Source of the DNA: Corynebacterium sp. TAE3-ERU16
GTDB lineage: Bacteria > Actinomycetota > Actinomycetes > Mycobacteriales > Mycobacteriaceae
Assembly: GCF_019209935.1 (NCBI RefSeq)
Contig: NZ_JAHUTN010000006.1
Location: 1 to 64,000, forward strand
Reading direction: 5' to 3'
Length of the DNA: 64,000 nucleotides
Shown: positions 46,112 through 54,753 of the stretch, in pieces
Position numbering within the stretch: the first letter of the stretch is position 1
Layout: each line of letters opens with the position of its first letter
Notes under the pieces: model-generated
The model's input: the letters and a program-made list of their open reading frames with translations, nothing else
What the model was told of the DNA's origin: nothing
The model's database searches: none
Position numbers and translations under genes: made by a program

Positions 46112-46810
46112 TCAGTTCTCCGGCACGAACCAGCTGGTGATCGTCGTCGGATGCGTGATGGCGGTGCCGACGCACGCCGCGAAGGCGCCGCGTGCGAGGA
46201 CCCCGGCGACATCCTCGGGCCGGTGCAGGCGTCCCTCCACGAGGACGGGCCGGTCCACCGCGGCGAGGACCTCGTCGATGAAGTCGTGGTCCGGGCCGGG
46301 GGTCTTCTCCCGGGCGTGCCCGTAGCCGGGGGTGTAGCCCGCCAGGGTAGTGCCGATGATGTCCGCACCCGCCTCCGCGGCGGCCACCGCATCGGGGACG
46401 GAGGCGCAGTCGGCCATCACCGCGACACCCGGGAACTCGGCGTGGATCGCGGTGACGGCGTCGGCGAAGGATTCACCGTTGCCCCGCTCGCGGAGGGTGG
46501 CGTCGATGGCGACGACATCCGCGCCCGCCAGTGCACACGCCCGGGCGTGCGCGACGGAGGGTGTGATGTACACGCCGTCGTGGCCGTGCTTGATCAGCCC
46601 GATGACGGGAACCTCGACGGCCTGTCGGGTTGCGGCGATGTCGGCGACGCCCTGGACGCGGACGGCGCGAGCACCCCCCTCGACGACGGCCTGGGCCATC
46701 GCGGCGGTGATCTCCGCTCGGCGCAGCGGCTCGCCGGGGTAGGCCTGGCAGGACACCACAAGTCCGCCGCGGAGACGGTCGAGGAGGGCGTCGATGCTCA
46801 TGTCACTCAT
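46112..46810 (-). CDS. nanE: N-acetylmannosamine-6-phosphate 2-epimerase NanE
   Basis: The 232-residue TIM-barrel protein has the NanE blocks GGLVVSCQAYPGEPL, PVIGLIKHGHDGVYITP (with the catalytic lysine), ADVVAIDATLRERG, VMADCAS and GADIIGTTLAGYT. It converts ManNAc-6-phosphate to GlcNAc-6-phosphate. AAGGAG precedes the first ATG (46810). It is the last gene of the leftward nan/sia operon, 12 bases after nanK. NagA and NagB, needed for the next steps, are not in the window. Confidence 0.93.
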   Translation of the reverse strand: MSDMSIDALLDRLRGGLVVSCQAYPGEPLRRAEITAAMAQAVVEGGARAVRVQGVADIAATRQAVEVPVIGLIKHGHDGVYITPSVAHARACALAGADVVAIDATLRERGNGESFADAVTAIHAEFPGVAVMADCASVPDAVAAAEAGADIIGTTLAGYTPGYGHAREKTPGPDHDFIDEVLAAVDRPVLVEGRLHRPEDVAGVLARGAFAACVGTAITHPTTITSWFVPEN

Positions 46811-46822
46811 GGGTGGGGCTCC

Positions 46823-47761
46823 TTACTTCAGGGGTTTCAGACGTGCACGGGCGTGGTGCGCCGCTCCGACGAGGGCGGCGTCATCGCCGAGTTCGGCGGC
46901 GACCAGGGGAGTACCCCGCAGTGGCGTCATCAGTGTTTCAGCGTAGGCCTCCTCGAGCGGCCGCCACCAGAGTTCGCCCATCCGGGTGACACCACCGCCG
47001 ATGACGACCAGCTCCGGATCGAGCGTGTTGACGAGGGAGGCGATCGTGTGTCCGGTGACCGCTCCCGCGGAGATGATCACGTCCGCGGCTAGGGCATCGG
47101 TTCGGGCGGCCGCCTGGAGCTGGTGTCCGTTGCCCACTCCCCGCCCGCCGAGCTGCGTGTAGAAGCGGGTCATGCCCGGCCCCGAGGCGAGATTCTCCAG
47201 GGTGTCGGTGAAACCGGCGCAGTTCTCCCGGCCGGTGGTGGTGACCCGGATCTGCCCGATGTGCCCGGCCACGCCGTGTGCGCCGGGCACGAGTCCGCCG
47301 TTGACGATCACGGCGCCGCCGATGCCGGTGCCGACCGCGACCATCAGCATCGAATCATGCCCATGACCGGCACCACCGGCCAGTTCACCGAGAGCGTGTG
47401 CGTGGACGTCGTTGAGCACGGAACAGGGGATGCCCAGTTCCTCCTCGACCCCGGCGGCGAGCTCGGTTCCCGCCCATCCGCGGATGGCGTCCGTCGCGGA
47501 GGTGATGCGTCGCCCGTCCGGGCTGACGACACCCGCGCTGCCGATGCCCACCAGCGTGGGTGCCGGGCCGCGCGCGGAGTCGAGCACGCGGCGCGCGACC
47601 CGCAGCACCTGGCGGACGACGGCGGCACCGTCCTCGCGGCTCGGGGTCGCCGCTGTGGACAGCCCCGTGACGGTGTTGTCCGAATCGACGAGGGCCACGT
47701 TGATCTTCGTTCCGCCGATGTCGACCGCGAGAACGCGGTCGGCGTCACTGTCGGTGGTCAC
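46823..47761 (-). CDS. nanK: ROK-family N-acetylmannosamine kinase NanK
   Basis: The 312-residue kinase has the ATP motif LAVDIGGTKINVALV, an interdomain LNDVHAHALGEL (catalytic Asp), and VGTGIGGAVIVNGGLV. GTG 47761 follows GAGAGGA; the longer reading is not ROK-like. The usual ROK zinc site (GHM...CxCGxxGC) is incomplete: GHIGQIRV is present but only one cysteine (ENCAGFTD) remains. Such loss is known in some NanK proteins. It phosphorylates ManNAc released by NanA. Gene order is nanA-nanK-nanE. Confidence 0.88.
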   Translation of the reverse strand: MTTDSDADRVLAVDIGGTKINVALVDSDNTVTGLSTAATPSREDGAAVVRQVLRVARRVLDSARGPAPTLVGIGSAGVVSPDGRRITSATDAIRGWAGTELAAGVEEELGIPCSVLNDVHAHALGELAGGAGHGHDSMLMVAVGTGIGGAVIVNGGLVPGAHGVAGHIGQIRVTTTGRENCAGFTDTLENLASGPGMTRFYTQLGGRGVGNGHQLQAAARTDALAADVIISAGAVTGHTIASLVNTLDPELVVIGGGVTRMGELWWRPLEEAYAETLMTPLRGTPLVAAELGDDAALVGAAHHARARLKPLK

Positions 47762-47802
47762 GGGTACCGTCCTCTCGTTGCGTGCGGCTGTGATCCGGTG
47801 GA

Positions 47803-48765
47803 TCAGGAGGCGAAGGGGGGGATACGGACGGAGCCCGGGTCGACCGTCGGCTCCAGGCCGCACGACCTCAGCACCTCCGCGATGGCGGTGAGGTTCTCAC
47901 CGGTCAGGGCGGCGACGGGCTCCGGCATGCGGTTCGTCGAGAACACGCCCAGAAGCATGAGCGCGGTCTTGAAGGCGCCGACCCCCGCGCCGAAGCCCAC
48001 GGCCCCGGTGGTGACCAGCACGATGCGCATGAGCTCGGTGAGGTGGTCCTGCTCGGCGCGGACCGTTGCCCAGTCGCCGGCACGGTAGGCGTTCCACTGG
48101 CGGACGTAGGCGGCCGGGTCGACGTTGCCGAGCCCCGGGACACACCCGTCGGCACCGGACATGTATGCGCCGTCGACGACGACCTCGTGGCCGGTGAGCA
48201 GGGTGAGGGGGCGCCCGGCCGCGGTGTTGTCGCGGGCGAGGAAACGGAAGGACACGTCATCGCCGGAGGAGTCCTTGACTCCCGCCAGAACCCCGTCGAC
48301 GCCCAGCCTGACCAGCAGATCACCGGGAAGCTTCACGTGTACGCAGACGGGGATGTCGTAGGCGAACAGGGGCAGGTCGACAGCCTCGTGGATCTTCCGG
48401 AAGTGCCGTTCGATCTCGTTGACCCCGCCGAGCGCGTAGAACGGCGCGGTGGCGACGATGGCGTCGGCCCCGAGTTCGGCGGCGGCGTGGGCGTGCTCGA
48501 TGACTCGGTTCGTCTCCGTGTCGATGCAGCCGACCAGGACGGGCACGCGCCCGGCGACGGTCTCGACCGCGGCGGCGATGATCTCCCGGCGGCGTTCATC
48601 GGTGGAGAAGACGACCTCCCCCGATGAACCGAGGAAGAACAGGCCGTGCACCCCGGCGTCGATCATGCGGTTGACCACCCGGTCGAAACTGGCACGGTCG
48701 AAGTTTCCGGCGTCGTCGAGGGGGGTGACTACCGGCGGGATGACACCGGTGAAGGGGGATTCCAC
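47803..48765 (-). CDS. nanA: N-acetylneuraminate lyase NanA (DapA superfamily)
   Basis: The 320-residue aldolase-like protein has GSSGEVVFST (the GxxGE carboxylate-binding motif), the active-site tyrosine in FAYDIPV and the Schiff-base lysine in LAGVKDSSGDD. Sequence alone allows dihydrodipicolinate synthase or another family member. The neighbours nanK and nanE and the adjacent transporter make neuraminate lyase (Neu5Ac to ManNAc and pyruvate) the likely function. The gap to siaI is 48 bases. Confidence 0.85.
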   Translation of the reverse strand: MESPFTGVIPPVVTPLDDAGNFDRASFDRVVNRMIDAGVHGLFFLGSSGEVVFSTDERRREIIAAAVETVAGRVPVLVGCIDTETNRVIEHAHAAAELGADAIVATAPFYALGGVNEIERHFRKIHEAVDLPLFAYDIPVCVHVKLPGDLLVRLGVDGVLAGVKDSSGDDVSFRFLARDNTAAGRPLTLLTGHEVVVDGAYMSGADGCVPGLGNVDPAAYVRQWNAYRAGDWATVRAEQDHLTELMRIVLVTTGAVGFGAGVGAFKTALMLLGVFSTNRMPEPVAALTGENLTAIAEVLRSCGLEPTVDPGSVRIPPFAS

Positions 48766-48813
48766 TGTGGGCTCCTAGTTGATTCTCAGATGGGTGGTAC
48801 GGCGGACCGGCCG

Positions 48814-49809
48814 TCAGTTGGCGAAGGCGGACTTCGCGGGGTGCAGCAGAGACGGTGCCGCACCGAGCAGGGTACGCGTGTACTCGTCCCGGGGGTTCTC
48901 CAGGATCTGTCGGGCGGGTCCCTCCTCGACGACGGTGCCGGCGTTCATCACGGCGATCCGGTCGGACACGTAGCGCACGGTCTGGATGTCGTGCGAGATG
49001 AACACCATGCCGAGGTTGAGATCGTCCTTCAGATCCGACAACAGGTTGAGGATCTGGGCGCGGACCGAGACGTCGAGCGCCGAGGTCGGCTCGTCGGCGA
49101 TGATCGCGTCCGGGTTCAGCGACAGGGCGCGGGCGATGGCGACGCGCTGCCGCTGGCCACCGGACAACTGGCCGGGCAGGGCCCGGAGCACGCTCTCCGG
49201 GAGGCCCACCAGGTGGATGAGCTCGCGGATCCGCTCCTCGCGGTAGCTCTTGTTGTTGATCTTGTGCACGACCATCGGATCGAGCAGCTGCTCGGCGACG
49301 ATCATGCGGGCGTTCAGGGCGGTCGCCGGGTCCTGGAAGACGACGGAGACCACGCGCCCGATCTGCCTGCGGTCCTTCCCGGAGCGCTTGGTCACCTTCC
49401 TGCCCTGGAAGTACACCTCGCCCTCGGTGGGGTCCTGCAGGCCGCACATCACGCGGGCGGTCGTGGACTTGCCGCAGCCGGATTCGCCGACCAGACCGAG
49501 GGTCTCACCGGCGTTCAGCTTCATGGTGACGCCGCGGACGGCGTGCACCAGGTGGGGCTTGAAGATGCCGCCCGACCGGGACCGGAACGTCACGGAGACG
49601 TCCCGGAGCTCGATGATGGGCGTCGTGCCGTCGTCGTTGGCCGCGACGCGTCCGGTGGAGTCCACCTGGCGCGCGCGCACCGTTGCGTCCGGGTGTTCCG
49701 GCGCGGACTCGACGGTTTCCTGCTGGAAGGAGTCGAGGGCGGATTCTGTCTCGGTGCGGGCGACCTCGTTGGTGTCCCGCTCGTTGTCGTTGGACATCGG
49801 ATTGCTCAC
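48814..49809 (-). CDS. siaI: sialic-acid ABC transporter ATPase SiaI
   Basis: The 331-residue oligopeptide-type ATPase has a polar N-terminal extension of about 60 residues, Walker A GESGCGKST, the signature [15 protein letters not shown], Walker B IIADEPTSALD and a C-terminal zinc/oligo_HPY-like tail (NPRDEYTRTLLGA). It is the second ATPase of a dipeptide-type importer. In C. glutamicum the homologous set siaEFGI imports sialic acid; assignment here rests on the adjacent nan genes. GTG 49809 overlaps the siaG stop by four bases. Confidence 0.85.
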   Translation of the reverse strand: MSNPMSNDNERDTNEVARTETESALDSFQQETVESAPEHPDATVRARQVDSTGRVAANDDGTTPIIELRDVSVTFRSRSGGIFKPHLVHAVRGVTMKLNAGETLGLVGESGCGKSTTARVMCGLQDPTEGEVYFQGRKVTKRSGKDRRQIGRVVSVVFQDPATALNARMIVAEQLLDPMVVHKINNKSYREERIRELIHLVGLPESVLRALPGQLSGGQRQRVAIARALSLNPDAIIADEPTSALDVSVRAQILNLLSDLKDDLNLGMVFISHDIQTVRYVSDRIAVMNAGTVVEEGPARQILENPRDEYTRTLLGAAPSLLHPAKSAFAN

Positions 49810-51779
49810 TTTCCGCTCTCGGCGAGTTCGGGTTGCACGGCGTAGAAGTGGTGCTCGCCAGCGGCGCGGGTGAGCACCGGGCGGGTGTCGAGTCCGACGG
49901 TCGGGTGCGAGGAGCGGGGCGCGAAGCGGTCACCACGGGGGAAGTCCCGTGGGCTGGGGACGACGCCGGGCACCTGGTGCAGGCGGCCGGATCCGGCCTC
50001 GATGGACAGCACCGAGCCGAGGAGCCCGCGGGTGTACTCGTGCCGGGGGTCGGTCATCAACTCGACGGTGGGGGCCTGTTCGACCACCTGGCCGGCGTAC
50101 ATGACGGTGATGGAGTGCGCGACCTCCGCGACGAGCGCGAGATCGTGGGAGACGAAGATCATCGCGAAGCCGAGCTTGTCCTGCAGGTCGTTGAGCAGCT
50201 CGATGACCTGCTTCTGCACCGTCACGTCGAGCGCGGTGGTCGGCTCGTCGGCGATGATCAGCTTCGGGTCGCGGGTCAGCGCCATGGCGATCAGCACGCG
50301 CTGACGCTGGCCACCGGACAGTTCGTGCGGGTAGGACTCCAGGGTGCGCTTCGGATCGAGCCCCACCAGCTCGAGGAGCTCTTCCGCGCTGCGGGTCCCG
50401 CCGCGCTTGGTCAGCTGCTTCAGTTGGGCCTTGATGAGCATGGACGGGTTCAGGGAGGAGAGCGCGTCCTGGTAGATCATCGCGATCTCGTGGCCGCGGA
50501 GCGCCGCGTGCTGCTTCGTCGAGAGCTTCAGCAGGTCGGTGCCGTCGTAGATGATCTCACCGTTGATCGTCGCCCTGCTGTCGAGAAGACCCATGATGGT
50601 CAGTGCCGTGATCGACTTGCCGCAGCCGGACTCACCGACGAGCGCCATCGTCTGCCCGGGGCGGACCTCGAAGCTGACGTGGTCGACGACGTCGACGTCA
50701 CCGTGCCGCGGGAACCGGAGACAGAGATCCCTGACCTCCAGCAGCGGTGGGACGGAGTAGTCGGGGATGAAGCGGTCCGTGCGACGGGACTCCACCTCGC
50801 GCAGCTCGGCGAGCCGCCTGTTCAGGTCCTCCTCCTGGACCTTGTACGCGGCGACCGGGTCGGAGGCCAGGCGATCCGCCTCCCGCTTGCCGTCGGTGTC
50901 CTGCGGGTTGATCTTGGTGGCACCCGGGGCCGCGACCAGTGCGTCGGTGATTCCCTCGGCGAGGACGTTCAGCGCGAGCACCGTGATCATGATGGCGAGA
51001 CCGGGGAACATCGCGGCCCACCAGAATCCGGTGAGCACACCCTGACGGGCGGAGGCGATGATCGAACCCCAGGAGGGGTCGGGCTCCGGGACGCCCGCGT
51101 TGATGAACGACAGGGACGCCTCGAAGACGATCGCATCGGCGACGAGGACCGTGGCGAACACGAGGATCGGCGCGACGCAGTTGCGGGCGACGTGCTTGAT
51201 GAGGATCCAGGTACGGGCCGCACCGGAGACCACGACCGCGTTGACGTAGTCTTCGCCCCACTGGTCGAGTACGTTGGCGCGCACGACGCGGGTCAGCTGG
51301 GGGATGTAGAGGAAGCCGATGGAGAAGATCAGGATCGGGATCGAGTTGCCGAACACCGCGATGAACACCGCCGCGAGGGCGATCCCCGGGAAGGACATGA
51401 TGATGTCGAGCACGCGCATCAGGGTCTCGGAGACCCAGCGCGAACTGACCGCCGCGATCGAACCGAGGACGGCCGCGCACCCGAGTGCGAACAGTGTGGC
51501 GCAGATGCCGATGGTCAGGGAGATCCGGGCGCCGTAGACCATGCGCGAGTAGACGTCACGGCCGAGGTAGTCGGTACCGAACCAGTACTCGGAGTCCGGT
51601 GCCGCGTTCGGTCGGGTGATCAGCAGTGGATCGTGGGTCGCGAAAACCGGTGCGAACACGGCGATGACGATGATCGCGGCGAGCAGGATGACGCTGATGC
51701 GCGACGGCACCGACATCGCCCGCCAGCGGCCGAACCTCAGTCCGGGCCCGGAAAGCTTGGTGGTGAGTTCTCTGCGCAT
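49806..51779 (-). CDS. siaG: fused ABC permease-ATPase SiaG
   Basis: The 657-residue protein joins two subunits. Residues about 1-290 are a DppC-type permease with five or six helices and an EAA-like loop near 183-200 (NAVVVSGAARTWILIKHVA). Residues about 340-620 are a DppD-type ATPase with Walker A GESGCGKSI, the signature LSGGQRQRVLIAMAL and Walker B IIADEPTTALD, plus an oligo_HPY tail (DPRHEYTRGLLGS). The Walker A ends in SI instead of ST. A charged linker (about 295-340) joins them. The C. glutamicum siaEFGI system is described with the same permease-ATPase fusion. Confidence 0.9.
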   Translation of the reverse strand: MRRELTTKLSGPGLRFGRWRAMSVPSRISVILLAAIIVIAVFAPVFATHDPLLITRPNAAPDSEYWFGTDYLGRDVYSRMVYGARISLTIGICATLFALGCAAVLGSIAAVSSRWVSETLMRVLDIIMSFPGIALAAVFIAVFGNSIPILIFSIGFLYIPQLTRVVRANVLDQWGEDYVNAVVVSGAARTWILIKHVARNCVAPILVFATVLVADAIVFEASLSFINAGVPEPDPSWGSIIASARQGVLTGFWWAAMFPGLAIMITVLALNVLAEGITDALVAAPGATKINPQDTDGKREADRLASDPVAAYKVQEEDLNRRLAELREVESRRTDRFIPDYSVPPLLEVRDLCLRFPRHGDVDVVDHVSFEVRPGQTMALVGESGCGKSITALTIMGLLDSRATINGEIIYDGTDLLKLSTKQHAALRGHEIAMIYQDALSSLNPSMLIKAQLKQLTKRGGTRSAEELLELVGLDPKRTLESYPHELSGGQRQRVLIAMALTRDPKLIIADEPTTALDVTVQKQVIELLNDLQDKLGFAMIFVSHDLALVAEVAHSITVMYAGQVVEQAPTVELMTDPRHEYTRGLLGSVLSIEAGSGRLHQVPGVVPSPRDFPRGDRFAPRSSHPTVGLDTRPVLTRAAGEHHFYAVQPELAESGK

Positions 51780-51780
51780 G

Positions 51781-52737
51781 TCACACCGTCCTGATACGCG
51801 GGTTGATGAGGATGTAGAGCATGTCGACGACGATGTTGACGACCACGAACGCGAGCGCCACCGTCAGCGTCACGCCCTGGACGAGGTCCGCGTAGTTCGA
51901 CTGGATGCCCTCGAGGATCGCCTGTCCCATGCCGGGGAGGGCGAAGATGACCTCGATGATCACGGCACCACCCATGAGGTAGCCGATGCGGAGACCGAGG
52001 ACGGTCACCGGTGTGATCAGCGCGTTGCGCAGGACGTTGCGGGCCACGACGATGTGCTTGGGGATGCCGGCACCGAGTGCGGTGCGCACGTAGTCCTTGT
52101 CGAGTTCCTCCACCATCGAGGTACGGACCACGCGGATCAGTGAGCCCGCGACCGGGATTCCCAGCGCGAAGGCGGGCATGAGCATCCGCATCATGTAGGC
52201 CTTCGGATCGGACTCGAAGGCGATCAGGGGGCCGGACGCCGGAAGAATGTCGTTGTTGATGGTGAACGCCTGGATCAGCAGGACCGCGAGCCAGAAGGAC
52301 GGCGTCGCGACGAAGATGATCGAGAACACGCGGATGACCTGGTCGATCCAGGAGTCGCGGTACAGGGCGGCGAGAACACCGAAGATGAGGGCCATGACCA
52401 CGGCGATGATCAGCCCGTAGAAGGTCAGGGAGATGGTGACGGGGAAGGCCTCCGCGATACGTCCGGAGACGGGGAGCCGCTGGGAGGTGTAGCTTCCGAG
52501 ATCACCGTGGAGGAGACCGCCGAGGAAGGCGAAGTAGCGGACGAAGAGCGGATCATTCAGGCCGTATTCCTCGTGGTACGCCTCGATCTGTGCGGCGGAA
52601 GCGCCCTCACCGAGGGCTCCGTACGCCGGGTCGACCGGGTTGAAGGACATCACGAAGAACACGAGGAACGTGATGCCCAGGATCATCACGGGGAGTGCCA
52701 GGAGGCGGCGCCCGATGAGCCTGATCAGGTTGGACAC
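51781..52737 (-). CDS. siaF: sialic-acid ABC transporter permease SiaF
   Basis: The 318-residue DppB-type permease has an N-terminal helix (RRLLALPVMILGITFLVFFV), a soluble loop containing PAYGALGEGASAAQIEAY, and five further helices. The EAA loop reads DYVRTALGAGIPKHIVVARN and the C-terminal GYLMGGAVIIEVIFALPGMG is the usual DppB block. GTG 52737 is chosen for its GAAGG site and because it puts the conserved helix at the N-terminus. The stop lies one base from the siaG start. Confidence 0.9.
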   Translation of the reverse strand: MSNLIRLIGRRLLALPVMILGITFLVFFVMSFNPVDPAYGALGEGASAAQIEAYHEEYGLNDPLFVRYFAFLGGLLHGDLGSYTSQRLPVSGRIAEAFPVTISLTFYGLIIAVVMALIFGVLAALYRDSWIDQVIRVFSIIFVATPSFWLAVLLIQAFTINNDILPASGPLIAFESDPKAYMMRMLMPAFALGIPVAGSLIRVVRTSMVEELDKDYVRTALGAGIPKHIVVARNVLRNALITPVTVLGLRIGYLMGGAVIIEVIFALPGMGQAILEGIQSNYADLVQGVTLTVALAFVVVNIVVDMLYILINPRIRTV

Positions 52738-52854
52738 TTGGGTACCTTCAGATAGTTGTCCCGGACGGCGCTCCGGAATGCGGGGGCCATCCGGCACCCC
52801 TGTGGCCCCCGCACCGTGCGGGGCAGGGGCCACGGGGATGGTCCGGGGAGGGGA

Positions 52855-54429
52855 TTACTTGACGTTGACGTCGAGGAAGGAGATGCCGGTCAGGGCGATC
52901 GGCTGGAAACCCTCGATCTTGTCGTCGTTCCACGCGGAGGTGACGCTGCGGTGGAACAGCGGGTAGATCGGGACCTCTTCGGCGATGACGTCGTAGGACT
53001 GGTTCCACAGATCCTGCTGCTCGTCGCCGGTCGCGCGGACGGCCTTGTCCATGAGCTCGTGGAGCTTGGTGTAGCCCTCGGAGCCCTTCCAGCCGGAGCG
53101 CTTCTGGGTCCAGGCGTTGTCGCCGTACCACCAGTTCATCAGCAGGTCGGGGTCGTTGCCGAAGACCGAGGGGTCACCGGGGGCGAGGACCACGTCGAAC
53201 TGCGGGTCGTCGACATCGGTGACGTTCGAGTACATCGCCCCTGAGGCCTGCGTGTCGATGGTGTCGACGGTGATGCCGGCCTCACCCAGCTGCTGCTGGA
53301 TCAGCGGCGCCATGTTGGCGATCCAGCCGTGGTCGGTGGTGTTGAGGGTGAAGTGCAGGTCCTCGACACCGGCCTCCTTCAGCAGTTCCTTCGACTTCTC
53401 GGGGTCGTAGGTGTAGACCTGGGATGCCTTGTGGTAGTTCGGGTGCGACTCCGGGAGGAAGGAGGTGGCCGCCTTCGCGTTGCCGTCGAGGGTGTTGTCG
53501 ATCAGCTCCTGGGCGTTGATGCCGTAGAGCACAGCCTGGCGGACCTTCGCGTCGTTGAAGGGGGCCTTCCTGGTGTTGAACATGACGAAGGGGAGGTTGA
53601 AGCCCTGCTCGGACTCCATCTCGACCTTGCCCTCGAGCAGGCTTCTGCTCACCGAGGGGACGTTCTCCATGGCGACGACGGAGCCTTCGCTCATGGCGGT
53701 CACGCGCGCGGTGTCGTCGACCAGGATGTCCCAGCGCATCTCATCGGCGCCGGCGGGGCGGTCGCCGTTGTAGTTCTCGTTCTTGGCGAACTTGACGTGC
53801 TTGGACTTGACTGCCTCGGTCATCTTGTAGGGGCCGGTGCCGATCGGTGCGGACTTCAGCTCATCGTCGGTCTGTCCCGCGGGGACGACCTTGACCAGGG
53901 AGATTCGCTCGTTGACCAGGGAGAAGGGGTACTTAGTCCTGATGGTCACGGCGTTGTCGCCGTTGGCCTCGACGGAGTCGATGAAGCCGAGCATGGGGGC
54001 GTAGAAGCCGTTCATGGTTCGGTTGAACGCGGCGACGACGTCGGCCGGGGTCACGTCGGTGCCGTCGGAGAACTTCGCGCCGTCACGCAGGGTGACCTCG
54101 TAGGTGGTGTCGTCCACCTTGGTGGGCAGTTCCGCGGCGAGGGCCGGGTAGACCTCGCGGGTGGCCGGGTCGAGTTCGGTGAGTCCCTCCATGGTGTGCC
54201 AGTTCGCGGCGAGCGCGAGGGCGGAGGTGGTCGTACCGGGGTCGTAGTTGTCGGTGTCGTAGCCGACGGCGGCGGTGATGATCTTCGCGCCGTCGCCACC
54301 GCCGGAGCCGCCGTCAGCGGTGGTGTCACCGGTGGTGGTTCCACCGCCGCACGCGGTCAGACCGAGAGCGGCGACTGCGGCCAGACCGGCCATGCGCGCG
54401 AGGGTGCGCTGTGAAGTGGGTGCTCGCAT
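52855..54429 (-). CDS. siaE: sialic-acid binding lipoprotein SiaE
   Basis: The 524-residue protein is an SBP family 5 (dipeptide-type) binding protein. A lipoprotein signal ends in LGLTAC (Cys27), followed by a Gly/Thr-rich linker. The family signature region reads YEVTLRDGAKFSDGTDVTPAD (start YEVTLRDGAKFSDG). ATG 54429 follows GAGGAG; the upstream reading adds eight residues without a ribosome site. It is the first gene of the leftward operon. The sialic-acid assignment comes from the nan genes and from similarity of layout to C. glutamicum siaE. Confidence 0.88.
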   Translation of the reverse strand: MRAPTSQRTLARMAGLAAVAALGLTACGGGTTTGDTTADGGSGGGDGAKIITAAVGYDTDNYDPGTTTSALALAANWHTMEGLTELDPATREVYPALAAELPTKVDDTTYEVTLRDGAKFSDGTDVTPADVVAAFNRTMNGFYAPMLGFIDSVEANGDNAVTIRTKYPFSLVNERISLVKVVPAGQTDDELKSAPIGTGPYKMTEAVKSKHVKFAKNENYNGDRPAGADEMRWDILVDDTARVTAMSEGSVVAMENVPSVSRSLLEGKVEMESEQGFNLPFVMFNTRKAPFNDAKVRQAVLYGINAQELIDNTLDGNAKAATSFLPESHPNYHKASQVYTYDPEKSKELLKEAGVEDLHFTLNTTDHGWIANMAPLIQQQLGEAGITVDTIDTQASGAMYSNVTDVDDPQFDVVLAPGDPSVFGNDPDLLMNWWYGDNAWTQKRSGWKGSEGYTKLHELMDKAVRATGDEQQDLWNQSYDVIAEEVPIYPLFHRSVTSAWNDDKIEGFQPIALTGISFLDVNVK

Positions 54430-54482
54430 TGGGGGCTCCTCATTGGGGTGCACGGGAAGTTGTCAGACATCTTACGGTTTCG

Positions 54483-54511
54483 ATGATACGGGGTGTGTGA
54501 ACTCCACTCAA
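54483..54511 (-). promoter_or_regulatory. candidate promoter of the sia/nan operon
   Basis: On the minus strand TTGAGT (54506-54511) and TATCAT (54483-54488) are separated by exactly 17 bases, matching a housekeeping promoter in four and five of six positions. It lies about 55 bases before the siaE start codon. Confidence 0.5.
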
Positions 54512-54753
54512 TGAAATCGAAAACGGAAGATAACGAAACGTGCATGCTGGATACCTGACATGTGCTTTTGATTCCGGAGCCCACCCCTCAAAGGGGGTGC
54601 TATCGACATTCTGCCTGATGGATGCGTGGTGTGAAGCAAACGGCTGCGTATCAACAATATTGTCGCAATCACATCCGGAACTACTTCTCGACGGAACTCA
54701 CAGAGAGGGTAATCGACGCATTCCTGTCGGACAACCGTGATAACTTTGGCTGC
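54512..54753. other. divergent regulatory region between siaE and the GntR gene
   Basis: No gene is supported in this AT-richer stretch. The regulator's frame is open up to 54622, but no ribosome site supports a start there. It holds a small hairpin (CACCCC 54582-54587, GGGGTG 54594-54599) and the palindrome near 54654-54663. Confidence 0.5.
54654..54669. promoter_or_regulatory. candidate GntR operator
   Basis: ACAATATTGT at 54654-54663 is a perfect 10-base palindrome, and ATTG/CAAT with a three-base spacer (54659-54669) overlaps it. It sits in the divergent intergenic region about 90 bases before the regulator's start. The assignment is inference from position only. Confidence 0.3.

Noticed and set aside
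54622..54753. 44-residue N-terminal extension of the GntR regulator
   Set aside because: The frame is open and begins with ATG, but there is no ribosome site, it is AT-rich, and it overlaps the likely operator.
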